From Salinibacter pepae (GTDB lineage Bacteria; Bacteroidota; Rhodothermia; Rhodothermales; Salinibacteraceae): DNA of 64,000 nt. Within the stretch, counting starts at the first letter, position 1. Each line of letters starts with the position of its first letter. Shown piece after piece: positions 17,653 through 25,596 of the stretch. The stretch covers positions 310,001 to 374,000 of the forward strand of contig NZ_CAMTTE010000001.1 of assembly GCF_947077775.1 (NCBI RefSeq). The letters are read 5' to 3'. A program made the translations under genes and the position numbers. Below the pieces are notes generated by a model. It ran no database searches. It worked only from the letters and a program-made list of their open reading frames with translations, and was not told where the DNA came from.

Positions 17653-18378
17653 CTACTGCGAAGACGCCTCGGTCGAATCGTTGTTGGTGTCGGGTAGGAG
17701 ATCGGGCCGGCGGTCCCGGGTCTTTTCGAGTCGCTTTTCGTCCCGCCAGCGGGCAATGGCCTGATGGTCGCCCGAGCGGAGGACCGACGGCACCTCCTGC
17801 CCCCGAAACTCGGCCGGGCGTGTGTAGACCGGCGCGCCCAGAAGCCCGTCCTGAAACGCGTCCGTGAGGGCCGACGAGCTGTCGCCCAGCGCGCCCGGCA
17901 CGAGGCGGACGACCGCGTCAACCAGCATCAGTGCCGGCAGCTCCCCGCCACTGAGAACCACGTCGCCAATCGACACTTCACGCGTGACGAGAAGGTCCCG
18001 CACCCGCTGGTCGATGCCCTTGTAGTGCCCCGCAATCAGAATGAGATGGCTCTCCATCGAGAGGCGGTTGGCCATCGACTGATCGAGCCGCTCACCGTCG
18101 GGCGTGAGGTAAATGATGTCGTCCGCCTCTCCGGCCGTCTCCTCGATCGCCTCCACGGCCCGAAACAGCGGCTCCGGCTTCAGCACCATCCCGGCGCCCC
18201 CGCCGAACGGGCGGTCGTCCACCTGTCGGTGCTTGTCGGTCGCGTACTCCCGAAGGTTGTGCACCTGGAGGGTGGCCACGTCCGATTCCTGTGCCCGCTG
18301 CAGGATGCTGTGCTGAAGGGGCCCCTCCACGAGGGCCGGGAGGGCCGTCACAATGTCGATGCGTATGCTCCCAGGCAT
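17653..18378 (-). CDS. trmD: tRNA (guanine-N1)-methyltransferase
   Basis: A 241-residue SPOUT methyltransferase that makes m1G37 in tRNAs, preventing frameshifts. The trefoil-knot hallmarks are [23 protein letters not shown]-like sequence early on, [13 protein letters not shown], and [23 protein letters not shown]. The catalytic Asp in the DG([10 protein letters not shown]) linker region is present. Length is normal, with an acidic C-terminal tail of roughly 20 residues. It lies between rimM and rplS. Confidence 0.96.
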   Translation of the reverse strand: MPGSIRIDIVTALPALVEGPLQHSILQRAQESDVATLQVHNLREYATDKHRQVDDRPFGGGAGMVLKPEPLFRAVEAIEETAGEADDIIYLTPDGERLDQSMANRLSMESHLILIAGHYKGIDQRVRDLLVTREVSIGDVVLSGGELPALMLVDAVVRLVPGALGDSSSALTDAFQDGLLGAPVYTRPAEFRGQEVPSVLRSGDHQAIARWRDEKRLEKTRDRRPDLLPDTNNDSTEASSQ

Positions 18379-18423
18379 GCCGGTGAACAGCGGTCTTCTG
18401 AGTGTGCCACGGGCTGCACTGCC

Positions 18424-19020
18424 CTACGCGTCCATCAACCCGTCGATGGGACGCACGACGATCCGTTCCGCGTCCTCGTCGATCTCGGTGATGAAGTCGT
18501 CGATGGCCGGGATCATCGCCTCCGTGTCCTCAGGGGTCCGGACCACGAAGAGGTCCTGTGCGGGCATCTCCATGAAGTTCGCGACGGTGCCCTGCACCGC
18601 CCCCTCCTCGGTGACGACGGTCCAGCCCACCAGGTCGTCGGCGAACAGCTCGTCGTCTTCCAGGCCCAGGGCCGCCTCGGTGGCAAACACGTCCATTTTG
18701 GCGACCGCCTCGGCGTCGTCCCGGTCCACGATGCCGTCGAGCCCCAGAATGACCGTGATGCCGCGCTTCGTCTTTTGGTAGCGGACCGATGCGACGTCGT
18801 GGCGAACGACACGACGCGGATGCGGCCCCACGAATACCGTGGGCAGCACCTCAAAGCGCGCCGGATCGTCGGTCGCGGACGGGTCGATTTTGAGCTCTCC
18901 GTCCAGCCCGTGGGGGCGGAAGATAAACCCCACCTTCACGAGGTCGGTCGGCGGGACGTCCGCGAAGTCCGGACCCGGATCCGCCGAATCGTCGGGCGTG
19001 GAGGCCGTCGGGGGAGGCAT
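18424..19020 (-). CDS. rimM: 16S rRNA processing protein RimM
   Basis: A 198-residue two-domain factor for 30S head maturation that binds S19. The first domain shows LVKVGFIFRPHGLDGELKI, the typical G.I...HG..GE.k motif; the PRC-barrel second domain contains ELFADDLVGWTVV and MIPAIDDFI. The N-terminal 25 residues are an acidic, proline-rich extension. It sits between rpsP and trmD in the classical order, which supports the assignment. Confidence 0.93.
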   Translation of the reverse strand: MPPPTASTPDDSADPGPDFADVPPTDLVKVGFIFRPHGLDGELKIDPSATDDPARFEVLPTVFVGPHPRRVVRHDVASVRYQKTKRGITVILGLDGIVDRDDAEAVAKMDVFATEAALGLEDDELFADDLVGWTVVTEEGAVQGTVANFMEMPAQDLFVVRTPEDTEAMIPAIDDFITEIDEDAERIVVRPIDGLMDA

Positions 19021-19049
19021 AGCACAGGGGCCGAAGGCCCCGCTCGGGA

Positions 19050-19616
19050 CTACTCGTCTTTGGGCGCTTCGGTGTCGTCGGCCTCGTCGGCCTCGTCCGC
19101 GGCGGCCTCCGGCTCGTCCATATCGGACGCGGCGTCGGCGTCTTCGGCCTCCGTCTCTTCCTGAACGGCCGACAGCGGGGTGGCCTGGGCGCGCAGCTGG
19201 GCCTCCTCGTCGATCTCCTCGGCCCGCTCGCGCTCCCGCTCCAGCGGGTCCTGGCCGCGTGTGCCGACGGCGATCTTCACCTCCTCGCCCTGCTCGGCCA
19301 TGCGCTCCCGAAACTCTTCGACGGCCGACTCGATCTCGCCCGGCGACTCGCCCTTCTTCTTCAGGTGGTGATGGAGCAGGAGGCCCCGGCGGCGCAGAAT
19401 GGACCGCACCGTGTCGCTCGGCTGCGCCCCGTTTTCGAGCCAGTAGAGGGCCCGGTCTTCCTCCAGGCGCACCTCGGCGGGTTCGCGGAGCGGAAAGTAG
19501 CGGCCGATGTCCTCGATGTAACGGCCGTCCCGCGCGTTGCGCTGGTCGGCAGCGACGATCGAATAGACCGGAATCTTTTTGCGCCCAATGCGGCGCAGTC
19601 GAAGCTTAACAGACAC
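19050..19616 (-). CDS. rpsP: 30S ribosomal protein S16 with long acidic C-terminal extension
   Basis: A 188-residue S16, about twice the typical bacterial length. Residues 1-80 are the standard fold (KLRLRRIGRKK.P.YSIV, RDGRYIEDIGRYFP, WLENGAQPSDTVR..L). The remainder is a charged extension rich in Glu and Ala with a probable helix (about 95-150) and an acidic, disordered end. Similar extensions occur in Bacteroidota-type S16 proteins. The start codon is GTG at 19616. It lies downstream of ffh and upstream of rimM. Confidence 0.95.
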   Translation of the reverse strand: MSVKLRLRRIGRKKIPVYSIVAADQRNARDGRYIEDIGRYFPLREPAEVRLEEDRALYWLENGAQPSDTVRSILRRRGLLLHHHLKKKGESPGEIESAVEEFRERMAEQGEEVKIAVGTRGQDPLERERERAEEIDEEAQLRAQATPLSAVQEETEAEDADAASDMDEPEAAADEADEADDTEAPKDE

Positions 19617-19687
19617 GTGTTCGTTCGGGTGTGTTCAGTTCAACAATCGTGAAAGGTGCGCAAGCAGTTCTACCGGCGGCCCTCGTC

Positions 19688-21073
19688 CTAGCGTGGACTC
19701 CGACTCTGGCCCCCACCGCCCCCCGTAATCTTGTCCATGAGACTCGAGATGTCTACGTCCTGCCCCTTGCTCGTCATCTTCTGCATCGTCTTCATCATGT
19801 CTTTCATCTCCTCGAACTGGCTGACCAGCTGGTTCACGTCACGGACCTCATTCCCACTCCCCCGGGCGATGCGGCGCCGACGAGTGCCGTTTAGAATGTC
19901 CGGGTGGGCCCGCTCCTCCGGGGTCATCGACTGAATAATCGCCTCGATGTGTGTGAAGGCCTCCTCGTCGATGTCGAGGTCGCTAATCTTGTTGCCGACC
20001 CCCGGAATCATGCCCATGAGCTCCTTGATCGACCCCATCTTTTGGATGCGCTGGAGCTGGTCGTAGAAGTCCTGAAGGTCAAACTCCTCGGAGCGAATCT
20101 TCTCTTGAAGGCGCTCGGCCTCCTGCTCGTCGTACTGCTCCTGGGCGCGCTCCACAAACGAGACCACGTCGCCCATGCCCAGGATGCGCTGGGCCATGCG
20201 GTCCGGGTAGAACGGCGTGAGCGCGTCGAGCTTCTCACCGGTGGAGGCAAACTTGATCGGCTTGTTGACCACCGTCCGGATCGAGAGCGCCGCGCCACCG
20301 CGGGTGTCCCCATCCAGCTTGGACAGAACCACCCCGTCGTAATCGATGCGCTCGTTGAACTCTTTGGCGGTGTTCACCGCGTCCTGTCCCGTCATGCTGT
20401 CGACGACAAACAAGGTTTCGTTCGGCGCCACCGTCGTCTTGATGTCCTCCACCTCCTGCATCATCGCCTCGTCGATGTGCATGCGCCCCGCCGTGTCGAT
20501 GATGACAATGTCGCGGGCCGTGTTCTGGGCCTCCGCAACGGCCTCGTTGGCCACACGGACCGCATCCTCGACGATCTCGCCGTCGTCCTCAATCGAATAG
20601 ACGGGCGCATTGACCTGGTCGGCCAGCGTCTTGAGCTGGTCCACGGCGGCGGGCCGGTACACGTCCGAGGCCGCCAGCAGCGGCGCGTGTCCTTCCTTTC
20701 GGAAGTGGCGGGCGAGCTTGGCACAGAAGGTCGTCTTGCCGGACCCCTGCAGGCCAGCGACGAGAATCACTGTGGGCGGCGTCTCCGCCATCTCGATGCC
20801 CTCGTGTTCGCCGCCCAGCACCCGGGTCAGCTCGTCGTGCATGATCTTCGTCAACTGCTCGCCCGGCGTGACCGAGGTGAGGACATCCTCCCCCGTGGCC
20901 GCCTCCTTGACGTTCGCGGTAAACTCCTTCGCAACCTGGTAGTTGACGTCCGCGTTCAGCAACGCACGGCGGATCTCCCGCATCGTCTCGGCGACGTTCA
21001 CCTCGTCGATGCGACCCTGGCCCGTGACGGACTGCAGGGCGCCCTCGAGCTTTTGGGACAATCCTTCAAACAT
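19688..21073 (-). CDS. ffh: Signal recognition particle protein Ffh
   Basis: A 461-residue GTPase that binds signal peptides and 4.5S RNA and delivers ribosomes to FtsY at the membrane. N domain (1-90), G domain with P-loop GLQGSGKTT (near 106-114), DTAGR, DSMTGQDA and TKLD-equivalent SKLDGD, then the methionine-rich M domain (about 330-450: MGMIPGVG, MTPEER, RRRIARGSG). I start at ATG 21073 (MFEGLSQKLEGAL); the open frame upstream is not convincing. It is the first gene of the ffh-rpsP-rimM-trmD-rplS group. Confidence 0.96.
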   Translation of the reverse strand: MFEGLSQKLEGALQSVTGQGRIDEVNVAETMREIRRALLNADVNYQVAKEFTANVKEAATGEDVLTSVTPGEQLTKIMHDELTRVLGGEHEGIEMAETPPTVILVAGLQGSGKTTFCAKLARHFRKEGHAPLLAASDVYRPAAVDQLKTLADQVNAPVYSIEDDGEIVEDAVRVANEAVAEAQNTARDIVIIDTAGRMHIDEAMMQEVEDIKTTVAPNETLFVVDSMTGQDAVNTAKEFNERIDYDGVVLSKLDGDTRGGAALSIRTVVNKPIKFASTGEKLDALTPFYPDRMAQRILGMGDVVSFVERAQEQYDEQEAERLQEKIRSEEFDLQDFYDQLQRIQKMGSIKELMGMIPGVGNKISDLDIDEEAFTHIEAIIQSMTPEERAHPDILNGTRRRRIARGSGNEVRDVNQLVSQFEEMKDMMKTMQKMTSKGQDVDISSLMDKITGGGGGQSRSPR

Positions 21074-21441
21074 GATGGTGTGCCTCGGCTCGTCTCGTCG
21101 ATATTGGGACCTGCCTCCGCCGCAGGCAGCAGAACAGAGAGGCGGGCTGTCGCCACCTCTGGCGGCCAATTTGCATCAGAGACTACTTTCCTGAATTGCT
21201 GGCTCAACCGGTCCCTATACGCATTGGCCGCCACGATTCGATCCATTCCCGGAGGGGTGTTCATCCATAATTCGCCACCCCGCCTAATTCGCCACCCCGC
21301 CCTCGGGACGCGGAGGCCTCTGTAACAATCCCCCCACGGCGTTCGCTGTGACACCTCCCCGGCAGGGATCGTTTTTGGGCGACGGCGCGTATTTTCGTTG
21401 AACTTACCGCCCCAACCAGGCACCCGCCTTTTTCACTGTGA
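21074..21441. other. Divergent intergenic region between ffh and the cyclo-ligase gene
   Basis: A 368-bp gap with no credible gene. It must carry the promoters for the ffh operon (minus) and the cyclo-ligase gene (plus), but I cannot assign clear elements. It contains a perfect 17-bp tandem duplication (21268-21284 and 21285-21301) and an 11-bp palindrome TTCACTGTGAA (21432-21442) whose last base is the A of the ATG start of the plus-strand gene. Confidence 0.5.
21268..21301. repeat. Perfect 17-bp tandem duplication
   Basis: Two head-to-tail copies of TAATTCGCCACCCCGCC occupy 21268-21284 and 21285-21301, with no mismatch. It lies in the ffh leader region. It may be a replication slip, or a duplicated regulator site. 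Confidence 0.85.
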
Positions 21442-22029
21442 ATGGGCCCAATGGGCTCTCAAGCCAAAACCTCGTGGCGCCGCCAGTTTCGGTCCTATCG
21501 TCGTTCGTTGTCGGCCCGATCCCATCGCGCCCGCAGCAGCCTGATCGTGCACCGGGCCCTGGCCGCCGCGCCCGTGGCCCCGGCCCAGGTCGTGCACGTG
21601 TACTGGCCGATCACGGCCCAGCGCGAGGTCGACACGCGTCCGCTCATCGCGCTGCTTCGGGCCCGGGACGTGGAGGTCGTCCTGCCGGTCGTTACGAGTT
21701 TTGAGGCGGAGACGCCCACGCTGGAGCATCGCCGGTACGACGGGCCGGGGTCGCTGACGGCCAATCGTTGGGACATTCGAGAGCCCAAGCACACAGAGCG
21801 GGTCCCGGCCGGCGCGATTGACGTGGTGTTCGTGCCGGCCCTGGGCGTCGGCCAAGACGGACACCGGATCGGCCACGGGTCGGGATACTACGACGCGTTC
21901 CTCCAGTCGGTCGCCTGTCCGCGCGTTGCGCTGACGTACGAGGCCTGCCTGGTTCCCTCCCTGCCGAATGCCTCCCACGACGTGCCGATGACCACGATCG
22001 TTACCGAACAACAGGTTCTTGCCCCGTAG
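21442..22029 (+). CDS. 5-formyltetrahydrofolate cyclo-ligase
   Basis: A 195-residue enzyme that uses ATP to turn 5-formyl-THF into 5,10-methenyl-THF. Family features: the N-terminal arginine-rich helix (WRRQFRSYRRSLS), the strand VVHVYWPITAQREVDTRPL, and the C-terminal signature DVVFVPALGVGQDGHRIGHGSGYYD with the phosphate-binding G.G.GYYD loop, then the VPSLP.. .HDVPM segment. Two in-frame ATGs (21442, 21451) are possible starts. The gene is monocistronic or cotranscribed with the PspC-domain gene 46 bp downstream. Confidence 0.88.
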   Translation: MGPMGSQAKTSWRRQFRSYRRSLSARSHRARSSLIVHRALAAAPVAPAQVVHVYWPITAQREVDTRPLIALLRARDVEVVLPVVTSFEAETPTLEHRRYDGPGSLTANRWDIREPKHTERVPAGAIDVVFVPALGVGQDGHRIGHGSGYYDAFLQSVACPRVALTYEACLVPSLPNASHDVPMTTIVTEQQVLAP

Positions 22030-22075
22030 ACTCGCTCCCCCCGCGGTCTCTCCCTCACAACCGCCCCTCTGCGAC

Positions 22076-22747
22076 ATGTCTTCTCCGCGCTCCCGGTCTC
22101 AACGGTCCTCAGAGACAACCGACGAGTCCTTCGAGCAGCCCTCGGCCTTCGAGGTGGGCGAAACCACGCTCGACCTGGACGACATCTCCGAGGACGAGCT
22201 GGACACCTTGTACTTCAGCGACGACACGGACGCGTCCGGCCTCTTCAACCTGCCCACCGTGACCGGACTGACGCTAATCCTGGCCGGCACCATTTACCTC
22301 CTGAGCGAACTCGGGGCGTGGACCGGCCTGGCCTTTTCCGGTCTCATCCTTCCCTGGCTGGTGGGCGTCGGGGTCATCCTGCTCGGGTTCGGCCTTCTCA
22401 CGTGGCGCTCGTCGGGCACAGACGACCCCGGGTCCACGACGACCAAGAAGGCCGTGGAGGCGGACACCGGCCGGACGAAGGTGGTGGAGGAGCCCCAAAA
22501 GTCAGACCAGAAGCAGCTAACCCGCTCCCGCACCGACAAAAAGCTGTTTGGCGTATGCGGTGGGATCGCAGAATACCTGAGCCTCGACCCCACCCTCGTC
22601 CGCATCGCGTTCGTCGTCGGGGTTATCGGGTCCGGGGGGCCGTTCGTGCTCGGCTACTTCGCCCTGGCCTTCATCATGCCGAAGGAGCCCCCCCTCACCC
22701 CCGAGGAACGGCTCTCGATCATCCGGGACGAGGCGGACGAGTCGTAG
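22076..22747 (+). CDS. PspC-domain membrane protein
   Basis: A 223-residue protein. The N-terminal 60 residues are acidic and probably disordered; two hydrophobic segments (about 67-85 and 88-108) form a hairpin in the membrane. The C-terminal part (about 150-215) is a PspC domain with the hallmark LTRSRTDKKLFGVCGGIAEYL then DPTLVRIAFVV and a third hydrophobic stretch ending FIMPKEP. PspC domains are linked to envelope stress responses and act as membrane sensors or toxin-like partners of PspB. No pspA or pspB is nearby. Start is ATG 22076. Confidence 0.8.
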   Translation: MSSPRSRSQRSSETTDESFEQPSAFEVGETTLDLDDISEDELDTLYFSDDTDASGLFNLPTVTGLTLILAGTIYLLSELGAWTGLAFSGLILPWLVGVGVILLGFGLLTWRSSGTDDPGSTTTKKAVEADTGRTKVVEEPQKSDQKQLTRSRTDKKLFGVCGGIAEYLSLDPTLVRIAFVVGVIGSGGPFVLGYFALAFIMPKEPPLTPEERLSIIRDEADES

Positions 22748-22758
22748 GCCCGGTCCGC

Positions 22759-24078
22759 TCACGCCCCCGCCGTTGCCTCGGCAGGGCGGGGCCGGGTTCC
22801 CGCAAGGGCCTCCTGCATCGAGGCCGGCTCGAGGTAGTCCTGAACCGCGGCGTTCACCTCGTCCAGCGTAAGCGCCCGAATTTCTTCGGGAAAATCGTCG
22901 AGGTAGGCGACGTCGAAGCCCCGCTCGGCGTTGGTCAAGATGGACTGGGCCAGGCGGTCGGTGGTGGCCAGGCCGACGGCGTACGAGCCGGTGATCGTCG
23001 TCTTCTTCGCGTCGAGCTCCTCCGCCGTGGCCCCCTCCGCCACGAACTCGCGGATGACGTCCGTTGTCGCCGCGATGCCCTCGTCCACGGCGTCGTGGCT
23101 GAGGGTGACGCTCGTCTGCCACGACCCGACGTACCGGGTGCTCACCCCGGATAGGCTCGACCGGATGCTGTAGGTGAGCCCCATCTCGTCGCGGACGGTG
23201 GACATGAGGCGCGCCGCAAAGTTGCCGCCGAGGATGTAGTTGCCAACGTAGAACGCAGGGTAGTCGTCGTGGTCCCGTCGGATGGGGACCGTGTGGCCCA
23301 GTCGCACATCCACGTTCGACTTGTCCGGCATCGGGACGGTGGTGCGGCCGGCCTCCGTAGAGACCGCGTCGGTGTCGTGGGTGGCCGGGGCGTCGTGCGG
23401 TGCCCACCCGGCGAACGTCTCGTCCACGACCGAGGCCACCGCGTCGTGCTGAAGGTCCCCGACCACGGCGAGGGTCCACTCGTTGGCCCCGAAGTGAGCC
23501 TCGTGGTAGTCCCGCACGTCCTGCACCGTGAGGCCCTGTAGCCACTCCAGCACCGTTTCCGGGGCGGGCGAATAGTTTGGGTGCCCCTCGGGAAAAAGGC
23601 GCTGCGACAGGGCCGTGGAGGCCTGCGCCGACGTCTTCTCCATACGGCGCTGCAGATCGGCGGCCACCTGCGCCCGGGCCTTCCGGAATTCTTCGGGGTC
23701 GAACGCCGGGGCCCGCAGCATCTCGGCCGCAACCTCCAGAACCCGCGGCAGGTCGTCTACCAGCGCCCGGCCGGACATCTCCACGAACAGGCCGTCGCTC
23801 GACAGGTCCAGCTTCGCGCCACACGCTTCCAGCACGCGGGCCAGCGCAAAGCGGTCGCGGTGCTCCGTGCCCTTGTCGAGCAGGGACACCGTGAGCTGCT
23901 GGCGGAGCGCATCCCCCGCGGCGAGGTCCGGATTCGTCACGAACGACCCCCGGAAGGAGACCACGTCGTCCACCGCCGTGCGGAGCGTCAGAAGGCGCCC
24001 GGGACCGGCCGTGCGGTCCTGAATGCGGGGGGCGAGAGCTGGATCGGAGTGGGGGCGCGTGGAGGCGGAATCGGACAT
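22759..24078 (-). CDS. M16 family peptidase-like protein, non-catalytic partner
   Basis: A 439-residue pitrilysin-fold protein with no signal peptide. It has the two M16 halves (EWTLAVVGDL near 200, the second half with NYILGGNFAARLMSTVRDEMGLTYSI near 300), but the zinc motif HxxEH expected near residue 60 is absent; the position reads LLDKGTEHRDRFALARVLE. Such inactive subunits pair with an active M16 subunit to form a heterodimer. The active-type gene is directly upstream (24161-25474) with an 82-bp gap. I chose ATG 24078. Inactivity is inferred from the motif loss. Confidence 0.85.
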   Translation of the reverse strand: MSDSASTRPHSDPALAPRIQDRTAGPGRLLTLRTAVDDVVSFRGSFVTNPDLAAGDALRQQLTVSLLDKGTEHRDRFALARVLEACGAKLDLSSDGLFVEMSGRALVDDLPRVLEVAAEMLRAPAFDPEEFRKARAQVAADLQRRMEKTSAQASTALSQRLFPEGHPNYSPAPETVLEWLQGLTVQDVRDYHEAHFGANEWTLAVVGDLQHDAVASVVDETFAGWAPHDAPATHDTDAVSTEAGRTTVPMPDKSNVDVRLGHTVPIRRDHDDYPAFYVGNYILGGNFAARLMSTVRDEMGLTYSIRSSLSGVSTRYVGSWQTSVTLSHDAVDEGIAATTDVIREFVAEGATAEELDAKKTTITGSYAVGLATTDRLAQSILTNAERGFDVAYLDDFPEEIRALTLDEVNAAVQDYLEPASMQEALAGTRPRPAEATAGA

Positions 24079-24160
24079 GAACGGAGCGGTCGGTGGAAGG
24101 CAGTGGGCACGGAGACAGGACGGCGGCCCGGATGGAGGGCCGGAATGGGGAGAGCGGCCG

Positions 24161-25474
24161 TCAGGAGGTGGGGACGTACCGGCCGGTGGTGACGCCATCC
24201 CTGGTCAGGTACGTCCGGGCGACACGCTGGACATCCTCCGCGGTGACGTCGTCCAGGCGGTCGAGGTACTGGGTGTACAGCTTCCAGTCGCCCGCCGCGA
24301 GCGATTCGTTGAGCTGCGAGGCCACGCGCATCGGCCCGTCGCGGTCGAACGCAATTTGGGCACGGAGCTGGCTGCGTGCCCGGTCGAGCTCCTCCTGCGT
24401 GACGCCGTTCTCCTGCACGTCCGTGATCGTCTCGTGGATGGCGTCCTCGACCGTCTGGTGGTCCTGATCGGGGGCGAGGTACGCAAACACCGAGAAGAGC
24501 CCAGGGTCGCGGAGCCGGAAGTTGATGCCGAAGACGTCACTGGTGAGGCCCTGATCGGTGCACCGCCGAAACAGGCGACTGCCCTTCCCCGACGCCAGAA
24601 TGCGCGCCAGCACGTCGAGCACGTCGGAGTCGGCCTCCAGCGCCGGGGGCGACTTGAACCCCATCAGGACCGCCCCGAGCTGGCCGTCCTGTCGGACCGT
24701 CACGCGGCGGGGGCCGGACTGCTTCGGCTCCTCGGTGGTGACCTGCGGAATGTCGCGCGGGGCCGGCCCAATGTCCCCGAAGTGCTCGGCCACCTCGGCC
24801 AGCGTCTCCCCCCGATCGAACTGCCCGACGATCGAGAGCGTCGCGTTGTTGGGCCAGTAGAACGTGTCGTAGTACTCGCGCAGCCCGTCCGGCGTGATGC
24901 GCTCGATGTCGCTCTTCCACCCGATTGTGGGGTGGTGGTAGGGGTGCGCCACGAACGCCGCCCCCCACACCTCGTCGAACAGGCGCGACACCGGGTCATT
25001 CTGGTTCCGGTCCCGCTCGTTTAGAATGACGGTGCGCTCGTCCTCCACGTCCTCGGCGTCGATCAGCGCCCCCCGCATCCGGTCGGCCTCAATGTCGAGG
25101 GCGAGCGGCAGGTGCTCGGTGGGGAGCATCTCGTAGTAGTTGGTGCGGTCGAGCCAGGTGGACGCGTTCACCTTCGCCCCCACGGACTGGAGCGTCTCGA
25201 AGATGGAGGTGCCCTTGCGCTTGTGGTACCGCTCGGTCCCCTTAAACATGAGGTGCTCCAGCATGTGGGTCGCGCCGGTGTGGCCCGTGCGCTCGTTGCG
25301 GCTCCCCACGTGGTAGGTCACCATCGAGGTCGCCACCGGCGCCCCGTCCTGGGGCAGCAGCAGAATGCGGAGGTCGTTGTCGACGAGGCGGTAGCACTCG
25401 ATCCCGTCCGACGCCTCCTGAAAGTCGACGGCGGCGGGGAGGTCGCGGGGCGGAGCGGGGACGGTCTCGGTCAT
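24161..25474 (-). CDS. M16 family zinc metallopeptidase, catalytic subunit
   Basis: A 437-residue peptidase with an intact inverted zinc motif HMLEH (near residue 70, in GATHMLEHLMFKGTERY) and the distal Glu in the DIEADRMRGALID...VEDERTVILNE segment. The NATLSIVGQF strand and the second M16 domain follow. No signal sequence is seen, so it is presumably cytosolic, or exported by an unseen route. It likely works with the motif-lacking partner encoded immediately downstream. ATG 25474 (MTETVPAPP) is chosen; upstream frame crosses an inverted repeat region and is not coding. Substrates are unknown. Confidence 0.9.
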   Translation of the reverse strand: MTETVPAPPRDLPAAVDFQEASDGIECYRLVDNDLRILLLPQDGAPVATSMVTYHVGSRNERTGHTGATHMLEHLMFKGTERYHKRKGTSIFETLQSVGAKVNASTWLDRTNYYEMLPTEHLPLALDIEADRMRGALIDAEDVEDERTVILNERDRNQNDPVSRLFDEVWGAAFVAHPYHHPTIGWKSDIERITPDGLREYYDTFYWPNNATLSIVGQFDRGETLAEVAEHFGDIGPAPRDIPQVTTEEPKQSGPRRVTVRQDGQLGAVLMGFKSPPALEADSDVLDVLARILASGKGSRLFRRCTDQGLTSDVFGINFRLRDPGLFSVFAYLAPDQDHQTVEDAIHETITDVQENGVTQEELDRARSQLRAQIAFDRDGPMRVASQLNESLAAGDWKLYTQYLDRLDDVTAEDVQRVARTYLTRDGVTTGRYVPTS

Positions 25475-25522
25475 ACGGGAATACTGAGATCGAAAAAGGA
25501 ATGCCGTTGATTGGGGAGAAGA

Positions 25523-25594
25523 GTGATGCGTGAGGTCGTGATGCGTGAATTGCATACCTTGGCCTGTACTCACGTATCACCCTTCACGCATCAC
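25523..25594. repeat. Symmetric inverted repeat with four copies of an 11-bp motif
   Basis: GTGATGCGTGA occurs at 25523-25533 and again at 25538-25548. Its reverse complement occurs at 25584-25594 exactly and at 25570-25580 with one mismatch (TCACGTATCAC). The inner pair plus outer pair fold into a long hairpin with about 20 bases of loop. It lies between the polA stop (25597) and the M16 gene start (25474), both minus strand, so it could terminate polA transcripts or be a REP-like element. No T-tract is clear. Confidence 0.8.
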
Positions 25595-25596
25595 GC

